From Sphingomonadales bacterium UBA658 (GTDB lineage Bacteria > Pseudomonadota > Alphaproteobacteria > Sphingomonadales > Sphingomonadaceae): a stretch of DNA of 38,305 nt. Under the pieces are notes generated by a model that saw nothing but the letters and a program-made list of their open reading frames with translations, did no database searches and was not told the DNA's origin. Each line of letters starts with the position of its first letter. Position 1 is the stretch's first letter. Made by a program: the position numbers and the translations under genes. Positions 23,782 to 31,641 of the stretch are shown here, one piece after another. Location: contig DBOA01000174.1 of NCBI GenBank assembly GCA_002299195.1, forward strand, positions 1 through 38,305, written 5' to 3'.

Positions 23782-25086
23782 ATGCATGATCGAACGGCTG
23801 TGCGCAGCGGTGGATTGGCTATAACCAACCCAAAGATAATGCTGTTCGCGCTTCTGCTGGTGTACATTCTGAACTTTCTGGACCGCCAGATTATCAATAT
23901 TCTGGCCGAACCTATGAAGGGCGAGCTTGGGCTGAGTGATACGCAGCTCGGTTTGCTCGCCGGCCCTGCTTTCGCGGTTTTTTATGCTGTGCTGGGCATA
24001 CCAATCGCGCGCTATGCGGATAATGCAAAGACCAACCGGGTTTGGCTTATCTCTGTTTGCCTTGCGGTGTGGTCCGGGATGACAGCGATTTGCGGTTTTG
24101 CCCAAAATTTCGCGCAACTCGCTCTTGCCCGGATCGGCGTCGGTGTCGGCGAAGCCGGATGCACGCCTGCTGCGCACTCGCTGATCGCAGACAGCGTGCC
24201 ACCCGAAAAACGGTCGTCAGCTATCGCCTTTTTTGGGTTGGGTATCCCGATTGGTGGACTGCTTGGCCTGATCATTGGCGGGATCGTCAACGACCAATAT
24301 GGCTGGCGCATCGCGCTCATGCTGGTTGGTATGCCGGGGATATTGCTGGCGTTTGTGTTGCCATTGCTCATCCGCGATCCACGGCGATGCGCAGATAGCG
24401 CGCATTTCAACACCGCGGAATCGCCCGTGAAGGCAAAACTGTCGATTAAAGATGCTGTGCGTGAAGTCTTTGCGTCCAAGGCTTATCTGTACGTCTTTAT
24501 CGCCGCATCGTTCACCGCCTTCCTCAGCTACGGCAAGGGTCTGTGGACGATCAGCTTCTTCATCCGGTCCCACGGGCTATCAACGACCGAGGCGGGGCTC
24601 GCTATGGCGGTCGCGCTTGGCATTTCCGGTATCATCGGCACATGGCTTGGTGGAAAAATGGCCGATGTTTTTGGCAAACGTGACAAGCGGCATATCTTGA
24701 CCATGCCTGCAATTGGCATGGCGATTGCCGCACCGATATTGTTTGCCGGATATTGGGCCGAAGATTGGCGGATTGCCGTCGCCCTGCTCATTCTGCCGAC
24801 CATATTGAATTCGGCTTATTACGGCCCTGCTTATGGATGTGTCCAAGGCCTTGTCCGGCCAGAGGCGCGCGCCATTGCGGCATCGCTTGTTGTCTTTGGA
24901 CAAAATCTCATCGGGCTTGGCATGGGCCCATTGTTGTTCGGCGTGCTATCCGATTGGCTGCAACCCATGGCCGGCGACGAAAGTGTCCGCTGGGTGCTGT
25001 ATGGTGCAGCCTGGCTTGGGCTGATCCCTGCTTTTTTCTTCTGGCGCGCTAGCTTGCGGCTGAACGCAGAACTGAAAAGCGGTTAA
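23782..25086 (+). CDS. MFS transporter, spinster-like group
   Basis: This is a major facilitator with 12 predicted membrane helices, 434 residues. The start has AAGGAG seven bases upstream. The first helix includes the charged motif YILNFLDRQIINILAEPMK, and motif A-like text (GIPIARYADNAKTNRV) follows TM2, as in the spinster-type group abundant in sphingomonads. TM4-TM5 read ARIGVGVGEAGCTPAAHSLI and FFGLGIPIGGLLGLIIGG. The substrate is unknown; members of this group are often near genes for aromatic or xenobiotic breakdown, but none is adjacent here. Two palindromes lie upstream, so it is probably under local repressor control. It converges with purA and shares TTAA at 25083-25086. Confidence 0.93.
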   Translation: MHDRTAVRSGGLAITNPKIMLFALLLVYILNFLDRQIINILAEPMKGELGLSDTQLGLLAGPAFAVFYAVLGIPIARYADNAKTNRVWLISVCLAVWSGMTAICGFAQNFAQLALARIGVGVGEAGCTPAAHSLIADSVPPEKRSSAIAFFGLGIPIGGLLGLIIGGIVNDQYGWRIALMLVGMPGILLAFVLPLLIRDPRRCADSAHFNTAESPVKAKLSIKDAVREVFASKAYLYVFIAASFTAFLSYGKGLWTISFFIRSHGLSTTEAGLAMAVALGISGIIGTWLGGKMADVFGKRDKRHILTMPAIGMAIAAPILFAGYWAEDWRIAVALLILPTILNSAYYGPAYGCVQGLVRPEARAIAASLVVFGQNLIGLGMGPLLFGVLSDWLQPMAGDESVRWVLYGAAWLGLIPAFFFWRASLRLNAELKSG

Positions 25087-26372
25087 TCCGCAAATGGATC
25101 GCGGACCAAAATCGTGTCTTCGCGTTGCGGAGACGTCGACACCAAGGCAACGGGCGTTTCGATCAGTTCCTGAACACGGGTGATATACTTAATCGCCTGT
25201 GCAGGCAGGTCGGCCCAGCTGCGCGCGCCGGCGGTCGTTTCCTGCCAACCGGGCATTTCTTCGTAAATCGGCTCGACTACGGCCTGTTCTGCGGCGTGCG
25301 CGGGCAGATAATCATATACCTTGCCGTTCAGGCGATAGCCCGTGCAGATTTTGATCGTGTCAAAACCGTCCAGGACATCCAACTTCGTCAGCGCAATTCC
25401 CGTGACACCGGACACCGCACAGCTTTGACGCACGATTACCGCATCGAACCAGCCACAACGGCGTTTTCTGCCGGTCACGGTTCCAAATTCATGACCCCGT
25501 TCGCCAAGCCGCTGGCCCGTTTCATCTTCCAACTCGGTGGGGAAAGGCCCGGAACCAACCCGCGTGGTATATGCCTTCACAATACCAAGTACAAAACCAG
25601 CGGCACTTGGCCCAAGACCTGAGCCAGCCGCGGCAGTGCCCGAAACCGTGTTTGATGATGTCACAAATGGATAGGTGCCATGGTCGACATCCAGCAAAAC
25701 GCCCTGCGCGCCTTCAAACAATATCCGCGCGCCTGCCTTGCGCACTTGGTTCAACCGCTTCCACACTGGCTGCGCATATTCGAGAACGAATGGCGCAATT
25801 TCCTTAAGGTCAGCAATCAGGCGGGCACGGTCTACCGGCGGTTCGCCAAAGCCGGCGCGCAGCGCATCATGGTGCGCGCACAAACGGTCCAATTGCGCAT
25901 CAAGCGCATCCAAATGCGCAAGGTCGCAAACGCGAATGGCGCGGCGGCCGACCTTATCTTCATAAGCAGGGCCAATTCCGCGACCCGTGGTGCCAATCTT
26001 GCCCGAACCGGCGGCGGCTTCGCGCAAGCCATCCAAATCACGATGGATCGGCAAAATCAGCGCGCAATTGTCGGCGAGTGCGAAGTTTTCGGTTGTAATC
26101 GAAACGCCCTGCACACGCAGCTTCGTCATTTCGTCGCGCAACGCCCATGGGTCCAGAACAACACCATTGCCGATGATCGACAGCGTGCCCGTCACGATAC
26201 CCGACGGCAGCAGCGACAATTTATATACATTTTCGCCGACCACCAATGTGTGGCCTGCATTATGTCCGCCCTGAAACCGGACCACTGCATCGGCGCGTTC
26301 CGCCAACCAGTCGACAATCTTACCTTTTCCCTCGTCGCCCCACTGAGCGCCAATTACGGTTACATTTGCCAT
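25083..26372 (-). CDS. purA: Adenylosuccinate synthase
   Basis: PurA joins IMP and aspartate using GTP, giving adenylosuccinate, the first committed step from IMP to AMP. The 429-residue protein matches the family length. The GTP-binding P-loop is QWGDEGKGK (residues 10-18) with the catalytic Asp13, then GGHNAGHT with the catalytic His41. Later come TTGRGIGPAYEDK (near 130), FEGAQGVLLDVDHGTYPFVT (near 220), GVTGIALTKLDVLDG and the C-terminal VALVSTSPQREDTI. AGGG is eight bases before the start. It is the last gene of the minus-strand run serC-serA-hisZ-purA, but a 138-base spacer with palindromes lies between it and hisZ. Confidence 0.98.
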   Translation of the reverse strand: MANVTVIGAQWGDEGKGKIVDWLAERADAVVRFQGGHNAGHTLVVGENVYKLSLLPSGIVTGTLSIIGNGVVLDPWALRDEMTKLRVQGVSITTENFALADNCALILPIHRDLDGLREAAAGSGKIGTTGRGIGPAYEDKVGRRAIRVCDLAHLDALDAQLDRLCAHHDALRAGFGEPPVDRARLIADLKEIAPFVLEYAQPVWKRLNQVRKAGARILFEGAQGVLLDVDHGTYPFVTSSNTVSGTAAAGSGLGPSAAGFVLGIVKAYTTRVGSGPFPTELEDETGQRLGERGHEFGTVTGRKRRCGWFDAVIVRQSCAVSGVTGIALTKLDVLDGFDTIKICTGYRLNGKVYDYLPAHAAEQAVVEPIYEEMPGWQETTAGARSWADLPAQAIKYITRVQELIETPVALVSTSPQREDTILVRDPFAD

Positions 26373-26385
26373 CAGATATTCCCTG

Positions 26386-26437
26386 TCAAAGCCAGATAGC
26401 TCTGGGGCCTTTTTCTGCGCAGGAGCTTTTTCCTGCG
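26386..26437. repeat. Pair of short palindromes between hisZ and purA (REP-like)
   Basis: CCAGA-TAGC-TCTGG and CGCAGGA-GCTTTT-TCCTGCG (26418-26437, perfect seven-base stem) stand next to one another. The second has no U-tract on either strand, so it is not a standard terminator. Its wording is like short dispersed palindromic elements common between sphingomonad genes. Whether it is repeated elsewhere cannot be seen in this window. Confidence 0.45.
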
Positions 26438-26510
26438 AAGGGATTCGCCATGTGCTCCGTTATGATTATGATGGCGCTGCGTCCACCCTAAAGCAACGTG
26501 ATGGACGATT

Positions 26511-27623
26511 TCAGACGATAACCGCCTGCCCGTTGACCCATTTATGGGTGCAGCCCAGCACGGCGGCGCTGTCATTTTCGTCCAACGCAGCGACCGAAAC
26601 CCAACCTTCGCTACGCAATTTCGCGCCGGTGGCGGCATCGGTGCCGAGCGGCAGGAACAGACGCTGCGCGGTGCTTTCTTCGGCCAAGTCAATCAACGGA
26701 TCTGGATAAAGCGAAAATCCAGTTGCTGCTTCAGACGGGCCATCGGCGCGGTCGATATAATAAGTGCCACCACGACCGAGCGCCGCGCTATAGCCTTTCG
26801 CGAAGATCGTGAAGCCGAACCAGCTTTGATATTCAAAGCCATGCCGTTCGGTTGGATCAAGCGTCACATTGGCGCGACCAGCGACCGTTGCGGCGATGCT
26901 TTCAAGCGCCTGGATTCGCGACGCAAGTGCACCGCCAGCATCAATCGCACGCAATTTTTCAACGGCCGCATCAAATGGACCAGTCGCCGCGAGCAATGGC
27001 AGATAGGCATCCGCACCCAACACGCTAAGGCCGCCAGCATCCTTCATATCGAGTTCGGAACGCACGGCATCGATTTTATCGGGTGCCAAAGGCAAAGCTT
27101 TTTCAGCAAGCCGTTCGACCAAGTCGGGGAGCGTAAAATCGATGGTGATGTCTTTGACGCCCGCTGCCTCCAGCGCATCGATGGCGACGCCAACAATTTC
27201 GCACGCCGCAGCAACGCTATCGTTGCCGATCAATTCCGCGCCCAGCTGCGTCAATTCACGCTCTGGACGAAGTTGCTTTGCCTTCAGGCGCAGAACCTGA
27301 CCATGATAGCACAAGCGCAACGGCCGCGGCGATTCTTGCATCCGCGTTGTCGCAATGCGCCCGACCTGAACGGTTATATCGCCACGTAATGCCAGCGTGT
27401 GTCCAGAAACAGGGTCGGTAAAACGCAAATGCTGGTTCCGCGCCGCGCCGCCACTGCGTTCGGCAAGGGCGCTTTCAAATTCGGCGATGGCTGGCGCCAC
27501 TCTGGCATAGCCATAGCTTGTCAGCACATCGATCATGGCACGCGACACCCGCGCCGCAACCTCCGCTTGGGGAGGAAGTCGGTCGCGGAAGCCTTCAGGC
27601 AGCAAGTCGGGCGGAATCTTCAT
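26511..27623 (-). CDS. hisZ: ATP phosphoribosyltransferase regulatory subunit HisZ
   Basis: HisZ is a catalytically inactive paralogue of histidyl-tRNA synthetase that forms an octamer with the short HisG and confers histidine feedback control on the first step of histidine synthesis. The 370-residue protein opens with PPDLLPEGFRDRLPPQAEVA and has the class II synthetase-like core: YGYARVAPAIAEFESAL, FTDPVSGHTLALRGDITVQV and ERELTQLGAELIGND. It lacks the C-terminal anticodon-binding domain of HisS, which separates the two. No hisG is encoded in the window. Downstream of serA by 41 bases, it is probably cotranscribed with it. Confidence 0.94.
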   Translation of the reverse strand: MKIPPDLLPEGFRDRLPPQAEVAARVSRAMIDVLTSYGYARVAPAIAEFESALAERSGGAARNQHLRFTDPVSGHTLALRGDITVQVGRIATTRMQESPRPLRLCYHGQVLRLKAKQLRPERELTQLGAELIGNDSVAAACEIVGVAIDALEAAGVKDITIDFTLPDLVERLAEKALPLAPDKIDAVRSELDMKDAGGLSVLGADAYLPLLAATGPFDAAVEKLRAIDAGGALASRIQALESIAATVAGRANVTLDPTERHGFEYQSWFGFTIFAKGYSAALGRGGTYYIDRADGPSEAATGFSLYPDPLIDLAEESTAQRLFLPLGTDAATGAKLRSEGWVSVAALDENDSAAVLGCTHKWVNGQAVIV

Positions 27624-27664
27624 GCGCGTTCTTTACGCGAAAAGTTCTGGCGGGGAAGCCCCGC

Positions 27665-29248
27665 TTAGAACTTAAGCGCCTTTACTGTCCTCACGCCAGG
27701 CAGCGAGCCCAGTTGCTCAAGAACTGTTTTGGGAATCGCAGCATCCATCGACAGCAGCAGAACCGCCTCGCCACCTGCACTGCGGCGACCCAAATGGAAG
27801 GTGCCGATATTCAAGTCAGCCGCGCCCAATGTCGTACCGACACGGCCAATGAAACCCGGTGCATCTTCGTTTACGATATACAGCATGTTGCCTTCGAGCT
27901 CAGCTTCAAGGCTGATGCCGAAAATCTCGACAAGCCGCGCTTCGCTGTTGGCGAACAATGTGCCTGCAACCGAACGTGGGCCTTGCGCGGTGTTCACCGT
28001 GACACGCACCAATGTGTGATAGGCACCCGCCTTGTCATGGCGGACTTCACGGATATCAAATCCGCGTTCTTTTGCCAAAAACGGTGCGTTGACCATGTTC
28101 ACCGCGTCCGAAAAACGCCTCATGAAACCGGATAAAACGGCTGCGGTAATTGGCTTGATATTCAATTCAGCTGCAGCGCCCTCAACCTCAATCGCGATGT
28201 TATCCAGATTGTCGTGCGCAAGCTGGCCAACCAGCGAACCCAGCTTTTGCGCCAAAGTCATATATGGCTTTAACTTGGGTGCTTCTTCTGCAGACAGGCT
28301 GGGCATGTTGAGCGCATTGGTCACGCCGCCATTGACGAGATAATCCGTCATCTGTTCCGCAACTTGCAGCGCAACATTGACCTGCGCTTCGTTGGTTGAT
28401 GCACCCAAATGCGGGGTGCAGATGAAGTTTGGTGTGCCAAACAATGGCGATTCCTTCGCAGGCTCGGTTGCGAACACGTCGAGCGCAGCGCCGCCAACTT
28501 GGCCGCTGTCCAACGCTTCTTTCAACGCGGCTTCATCGACCAAGCCACCGCGCGCGCAGTTGATGATGCGCACACCCTTTTTGGTTTTCGCCAAATTTTC
28601 TTTGGACAGGATATTGCGCGTCTGATCGGTCAACGGCGTGTGCAAGGTGATGAAATCAGCCTTGGCCAGCAATGTGTCCAAGTCCGCCTTTTCCACGCCC
28701 ATTTCAATGGCGCGTTCCGCCGTCAGGAACGGGTCAAAGGCAACGACCTTCATACGCAGGCCAAGCGCGCGGCTTGCGACGATGGAACCGATATTCCCTG
28801 CGCCGATCAGGCCCAGTGTCTTGCCGGTGACTTCAACGCCCATGAAGCCGTTTTTCGGCCAGAGGCCAGCTTGTGTCTGCGCGTTTGCTTCTGGCAATTC
28901 GCGTGCCAGTGCGAACATCAATGCAATCGCATGTTCAGCAGTGGTGATCGAGTTACCGAACGGCGTGTTCATGACAACAACGCCCTTTGCCGAGGCATTC
29001 GGGATATCCACATTGTCGACGCCAATACCCGCACGGCCAATCACCTTCAGGTTGGTGGCAGCGTCTAGTATGGCCTTCGTGACCTTGGTTGAGCTGCGAA
29101 TGGCAAGGCCATCATAATCGCCGATGATGGCGGCGAGCTCTTCAGGGCTTTTGTCGGTGATGACATCAACGTCACAGCCGCGTTCTGCGAAAATCTTCGC
29201 TGCGTTGGGATCCATTTTGTCGGAGATAAGTACGCGTGGTTTCGTCAT
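27665..29248 (-). CDS. serA: D-3-phosphoglycerate dehydrogenase
   Basis: SerA oxidises 3-phosphoglycerate to 3-phosphohydroxypyruvate with NAD+, the first step of serine synthesis. The 527-residue protein is the long form, with an intervening domain and a C-terminal ACT domain. The NAD fold shows GLIGAGNIGSIVASRALGL (near 147), the catalytic Arg in NCARGGLVDEAALKE (near 233) and His in CTPHLGAST (near 282). The ACT domain (LYIVNEDAPGFIGRVGTTLG, near 455) suggests control by serine or another ligand. AGGA is eight bases before the start. A palindromic repeat element lies between it and serC upstream. SerC and SerA catalyse successive steps. Confidence 0.98.
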   Translation of the reverse strand: MTKPRVLISDKMDPNAAKIFAERGCDVDVITDKSPEELAAIIGDYDGLAIRSSTKVTKAILDAATNLKVIGRAGIGVDNVDIPNASAKGVVVMNTPFGNSITTAEHAIALMFALARELPEANAQTQAGLWPKNGFMGVEVTGKTLGLIGAGNIGSIVASRALGLRMKVVAFDPFLTAERAIEMGVEKADLDTLLAKADFITLHTPLTDQTRNILSKENLAKTKKGVRIINCARGGLVDEAALKEALDSGQVGGAALDVFATEPAKESPLFGTPNFICTPHLGASTNEAQVNVALQVAEQMTDYLVNGGVTNALNMPSLSAEEAPKLKPYMTLAQKLGSLVGQLAHDNLDNIAIEVEGAAAELNIKPITAAVLSGFMRRFSDAVNMVNAPFLAKERGFDIREVRHDKAGAYHTLVRVTVNTAQGPRSVAGTLFANSEARLVEIFGISLEAELEGNMLYIVNEDAPGFIGRVGTTLGAADLNIGTFHLGRRSAGGEAVLLLSMDAAIPKTVLEQLGSLPGVRTVKALKF

Positions 29249-29277
29249 GTTGAAATTCCTATATGTCTTTCGTCGTC

Positions 29278-29360
29278 ATCCCGACTGATCGGGGATCGAT
29301 GGACTGAAATGTCGGCTTGCGCGGGTATGTAAGTTCGCGGATTCCCGCATGCGCGGGAAT
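29278..29360. repeat. Palindromic repeat element between serC and serA
   Basis: The 126-base spacer holds two hairpins. One is ATTCCCGC-ATGC-GCGGGAAT (29341-29360, perfect eight-base arms); the other is ATCCCGA-CTGA-TCGGGGAT (29278-29296, with one bulged G). The wording (CGTCATCCC, GCGCGGGAATGGC) is typical of small dispersed elements found between genes in sphingomonads. It could act as a transcript-stabilising or attenuating structure between serC and serA. I cannot count genome copies from one window. Confidence 0.6.
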
Positions 29361-29374
29361 GGCACGGGTGGGAT

Positions 29375-30499
29375 TTAAGCTTTGGCTTTCTTATAAGCCC
29401 AATCGAGCCAAGGGCCGAGCGCTTCAATATCTGCGGTGTCGACAGTGGCGCCGCACCAAATACGCAGGCCCGCAGGCGCATCGCGATATCCGGCGATGTC
29501 ATAAGCCGCATCTTCCGCCTCAAGCAGTGACGCCATTTTCTTGATCATGGCTTCGTCCGCACCCTCAACGGTCAGGCACACCGACGTCGTTGACCGAATA
29601 GCAGGGTCAGCGGCGAGAAAGCCGAAATAGTCACGTGCCTCAACGATTTTTGCGAGCGCAGCAGCATTGGCATTGCTGCGGCCCATAAGACCCTGCAAAC
29701 CGCCAATGGTTTTCGCCCATTCAAGCGCGAAGATCACATCTTCCACCGCAAGCATCGATGGCGTGTTAATCGTTTCGCCCTTGAAGATGCCTTCGACGAG
29801 TGCGCCTTTCGACATCAAGCGGAAAACTTTTGGAAGCGGCCATGCCGGCGTGTAATTTTCAAGCCGCTCAACAGCGCGCGGTCCGAGAATGAGCACGCCA
29901 TGTGCCCCTTCACCGCCGAGCACTTTTTGCCAGCTGAACGTTGTGACATCCAGCTTGTCCCATGGCATATCATAGGCAAACACCGCCGACGTCGCATCGG
30001 TGAAGGTCAGGCCTTCACGGTCATCGGCAATCCAGTCGCCATTTGGAACGCGCGCACCTGAAGTGGTGCCGTTCCATGTGAAAACCACGTCGTTGGAAAA
30101 ATCTACCGCGCTCAGGTCAGGAATTTCGCCATAGGGCGCGTTCATGACGGTCGCATTCAGCTTGAGCTGCTTGTTGACGTCTGTGACCCAGCCCTCACCA
30201 AAGCTTTCCCACGCCATCATTGTGACCGGGCGTGCGCCAAGCATGGTCCACATCGCCATTTCGATTGCGCCGGTATCCGAACCGGGGACGATGCCAATGC
30301 GATGCGTGTCAGGGACCTGAAGCACTTCGCGCATCAGATCGATCGCCAGTTGAAGGCGCGATTTGCCGATTTTCGCACGATGCGAACGGCCAAGCGATTC
30401 AGTTTGAAGTTTTTCGGGGCTCCAGCCTGGCGGTTTAGCACAGGGACCGGATGAAAAATATGGACGCGCCGGTTTAACGGCGGGGGGTACTATAGTCAT
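29375..30499 (-). CDS. serC: Phosphoserine transaminase
   Basis: SerC is a PLP enzyme that converts 3-phosphohydroxypyruvate and glutamate to O-phosphoserine and 2-oxoglutarate. I use the ATG at 30499, which has AAGGAG eight bases upstream, giving 374 residues; the frame also runs upstream to 30583 through the leader hairpins. It begins with the typical RPYFSSGPCAKPPGW and LGRSHRAKIGKSRL. The PLP lysine lies in TTFSWQKVLGGEGAHGV (near residue 190). FTWNGTTSGARVPNGDW is the conserved region before it. The variant is the alphaproteobacterial/archaeal-like class of the family. The leader fits the known serC RNA motif. Confidence 0.96.
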   Translation of the reverse strand: MTIVPPAVKPARPYFSSGPCAKPPGWSPEKLQTESLGRSHRAKIGKSRLQLAIDLMREVLQVPDTHRIGIVPGSDTGAIEMAMWTMLGARPVTMMAWESFGEGWVTDVNKQLKLNATVMNAPYGEIPDLSAVDFSNDVVFTWNGTTSGARVPNGDWIADDREGLTFTDATSAVFAYDMPWDKLDVTTFSWQKVLGGEGAHGVLILGPRAVERLENYTPAWPLPKVFRLMSKGALVEGIFKGETINTPSMLAVEDVIFALEWAKTIGGLQGLMGRSNANAAALAKIVEARDYFGFLAADPAIRSTTSVCLTVEGADEAMIKKMASLLEAEDAAYDIAGYRDAPAGLRIWCGATVDTADIEALGPWLDWAYKKAKA

Positions 30500-30524
30500 G
30501 TAAGCTTCTCCTTGCAGAGAGCAG

Positions 30525-30575
30525 CGCGGCGTTGGGACCGCGTGGCCCGGAGCCGCGTTTAAGCGCAGCCCCGGC
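30525..30575 (-). ncRNA. Structured serC leader, candidate serC RNA motif
   Basis: Read on the minus strand, the leader of serC has two hairpins just before the ribosome binding site. Hairpin 1 (30545-30575) pairs GCCGGGGC and UGCG with CGCG and GCUCCGGGC around the loop CUUAAA, with one bulged G. Hairpin 2 (30525-30542) is CGCGG-UCCCAACG-CCGCG. The serC motif is a described alphaproteobacterial 5' UTR structure of serC-serA operons, and order, location and gene context agree. I identify it from recall, without a covariance model. A TTGACA at 30579-30584 overlaps this region and, if a real -35, would start transcription inside hairpin 1. Confidence 0.55.
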
Positions 30576-30602
30576 TTTGTCAATGACTATCGCAAAATGT
30601 GA

Positions 30603-30917
30603 TCAGTAACCGGCCTTACGAAACAAAACTTCGCCGCGGCGACCAACATATAGTTTCTCCAGCGTTACAGGGTGGAAATAGGCTTCGACACGGTCGCCTT
30701 CTGGCGTTGTGCCGTACACTTCATAGCAACCACCATCGACCTTTGCCTTGCGGACGGTCCAGCCTTCCTTGGTAAGTTTATCGGTAAGTGCCTGTTGGCT
30801 TTTCCAACCCGAAACCGGTCCAGCCTTACAGGTGATAACGCCGGTTGCCGATGCAGGCACCGATGCAAAAGCAATTGCGGTCGCTGCGGCGAGTGAAAGT
30901 GAGGTCAATAAACGCAT
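30603..30917 (-). CDS. Secreted PepSY-like domain protein
   Basis: This small exported protein has 104 residues from the ATG at 30917, where GGAG lies seven bases upstream. A second ATG at 30923 overlaps the msrQ stop (ATGA) but is only one base after that site. A Sec signal (SLSLAAATAIAFASVPASA) leads into a mature domain of about 80 residues, with LTDKLTKEGWTVRKAKVDGGCYEVYGTTPEGDRVEAYFHPVTLEKL as its core; I assign this by eye to the PepSY_2 group. Two Cys residues (CKAG and GGCYE) may form a disulphide. Role unknown. Its tight link to msrQ suggests a common envelope or redox function. Confidence 0.82.
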   Translation of the reverse strand: MRLLTSLSLAAATAIAFASVPASATGVITCKAGPVSGWKSQQALTDKLTKEGWTVRKAKVDGGCYEVYGTTPEGDRVEAYFHPVTLEKLYVGRRGEVLFRKAGY

Positions 30918-30919
30918 AT

Positions 30920-31507
30920 TCATGCTCCTTTAAATGCAGATTTACGGGGAAGAAAAAAGCGGGCCGCCACGAGCAAGGCCAATGGCGCGAAATGAACGAG
31001 CGCTGGGCCTAGATTATTGTGGATGAATATCCAGTGTACCAGAACAAGCAAGGCAGCGGGATATACAAGGCGTTGCAGCCGCTTCCATCCCGCTTTCAGC
31101 GCGCGCATCGATGCATCATTACTGGTCAGCGCGAGCGGGATAAACAACAGCATGGCCGCCCAGCCCGTCCAGATACCCAGCGCCAGAAATTCGGCAATGA
31201 TGTCTTCAAAATTGCCCATGTCGATAAGGTAGAAAGCCAAATGCAGCACCGCATAAGCGAATGCAGCGACACCCAGCGCACGGCGGCGCTGGATCAACCA
31301 ACTGAGCCACGGGCGTGGCCCCAACAATGACAACAACGGACTTAAAACCATCGCGACAATCATAAAACGCGCGGACCATTCGCCTGTCGGATGCAGCATA
31401 TCCATCGCGATGCGGTCACCCGCATAGAAGCTGCGCATCATCAATATCGCTGGCACAGACAGCAATATCCAAAACACCCACTTCTTATTAAGAATGATTC
31501 GCAACAT
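30920..31507 (-). CDS. msrQ: Heme-binding membrane subunit MsrQ (ferric reductase-like)
   Basis: MsrQ is a heme b membrane protein that hands electrons from the cytosol or quinone pool to the periplasmic methionine sulfoxide reductase MsrP. The 195-residue protein has six hydrophobic segments and the family text HPTGEWSARFMIVAMVLSPL, RRALGVAAFAYAVLHLAFYL and RLQRLVYPAALLVLVHWIFIHN, with His residues that ligate heme in the latter two. The msrP gene normally beside it is not in this window; a PepSY protein gene takes that position. So the partner could be encoded elsewhere. It is divergent from the extensin-like gene, with an inverted repeat (CGCGAT-A-ATCGCG, 31513-31525) just upstream. Confidence 0.92.
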   Translation of the reverse strand: MLRIILNKKWVFWILLSVPAILMMRSFYAGDRIAMDMLHPTGEWSARFMIVAMVLSPLLSLLGPRPWLSWLIQRRRALGVAAFAYAVLHLAFYLIDMGNFEDIIAEFLALGIWTGWAAMLLFIPLALTSNDASMRALKAGWKRLQRLVYPAALLVLVHWIFIHNNLGPALVHFAPLALLVAARFFLPRKSAFKGA

Positions 31508-31641
31508 GCATTCGCGATAATCGCGCCAGCCACTGTGCGCAACGCGGAAATTGAATCAATATCCACGCCTTTGCCGCCATATGACTTCCATTTGGTCGAT
31601 TTGGGGCTGCACACCGCTGAGATTTCGCTATTACATCTTAC

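Noticed and set aside
26544..27389. 281-codon plus-strand frame opposite hisZ
   Set aside because: It is an antisense shadow, with no family features and no ribosome binding site.
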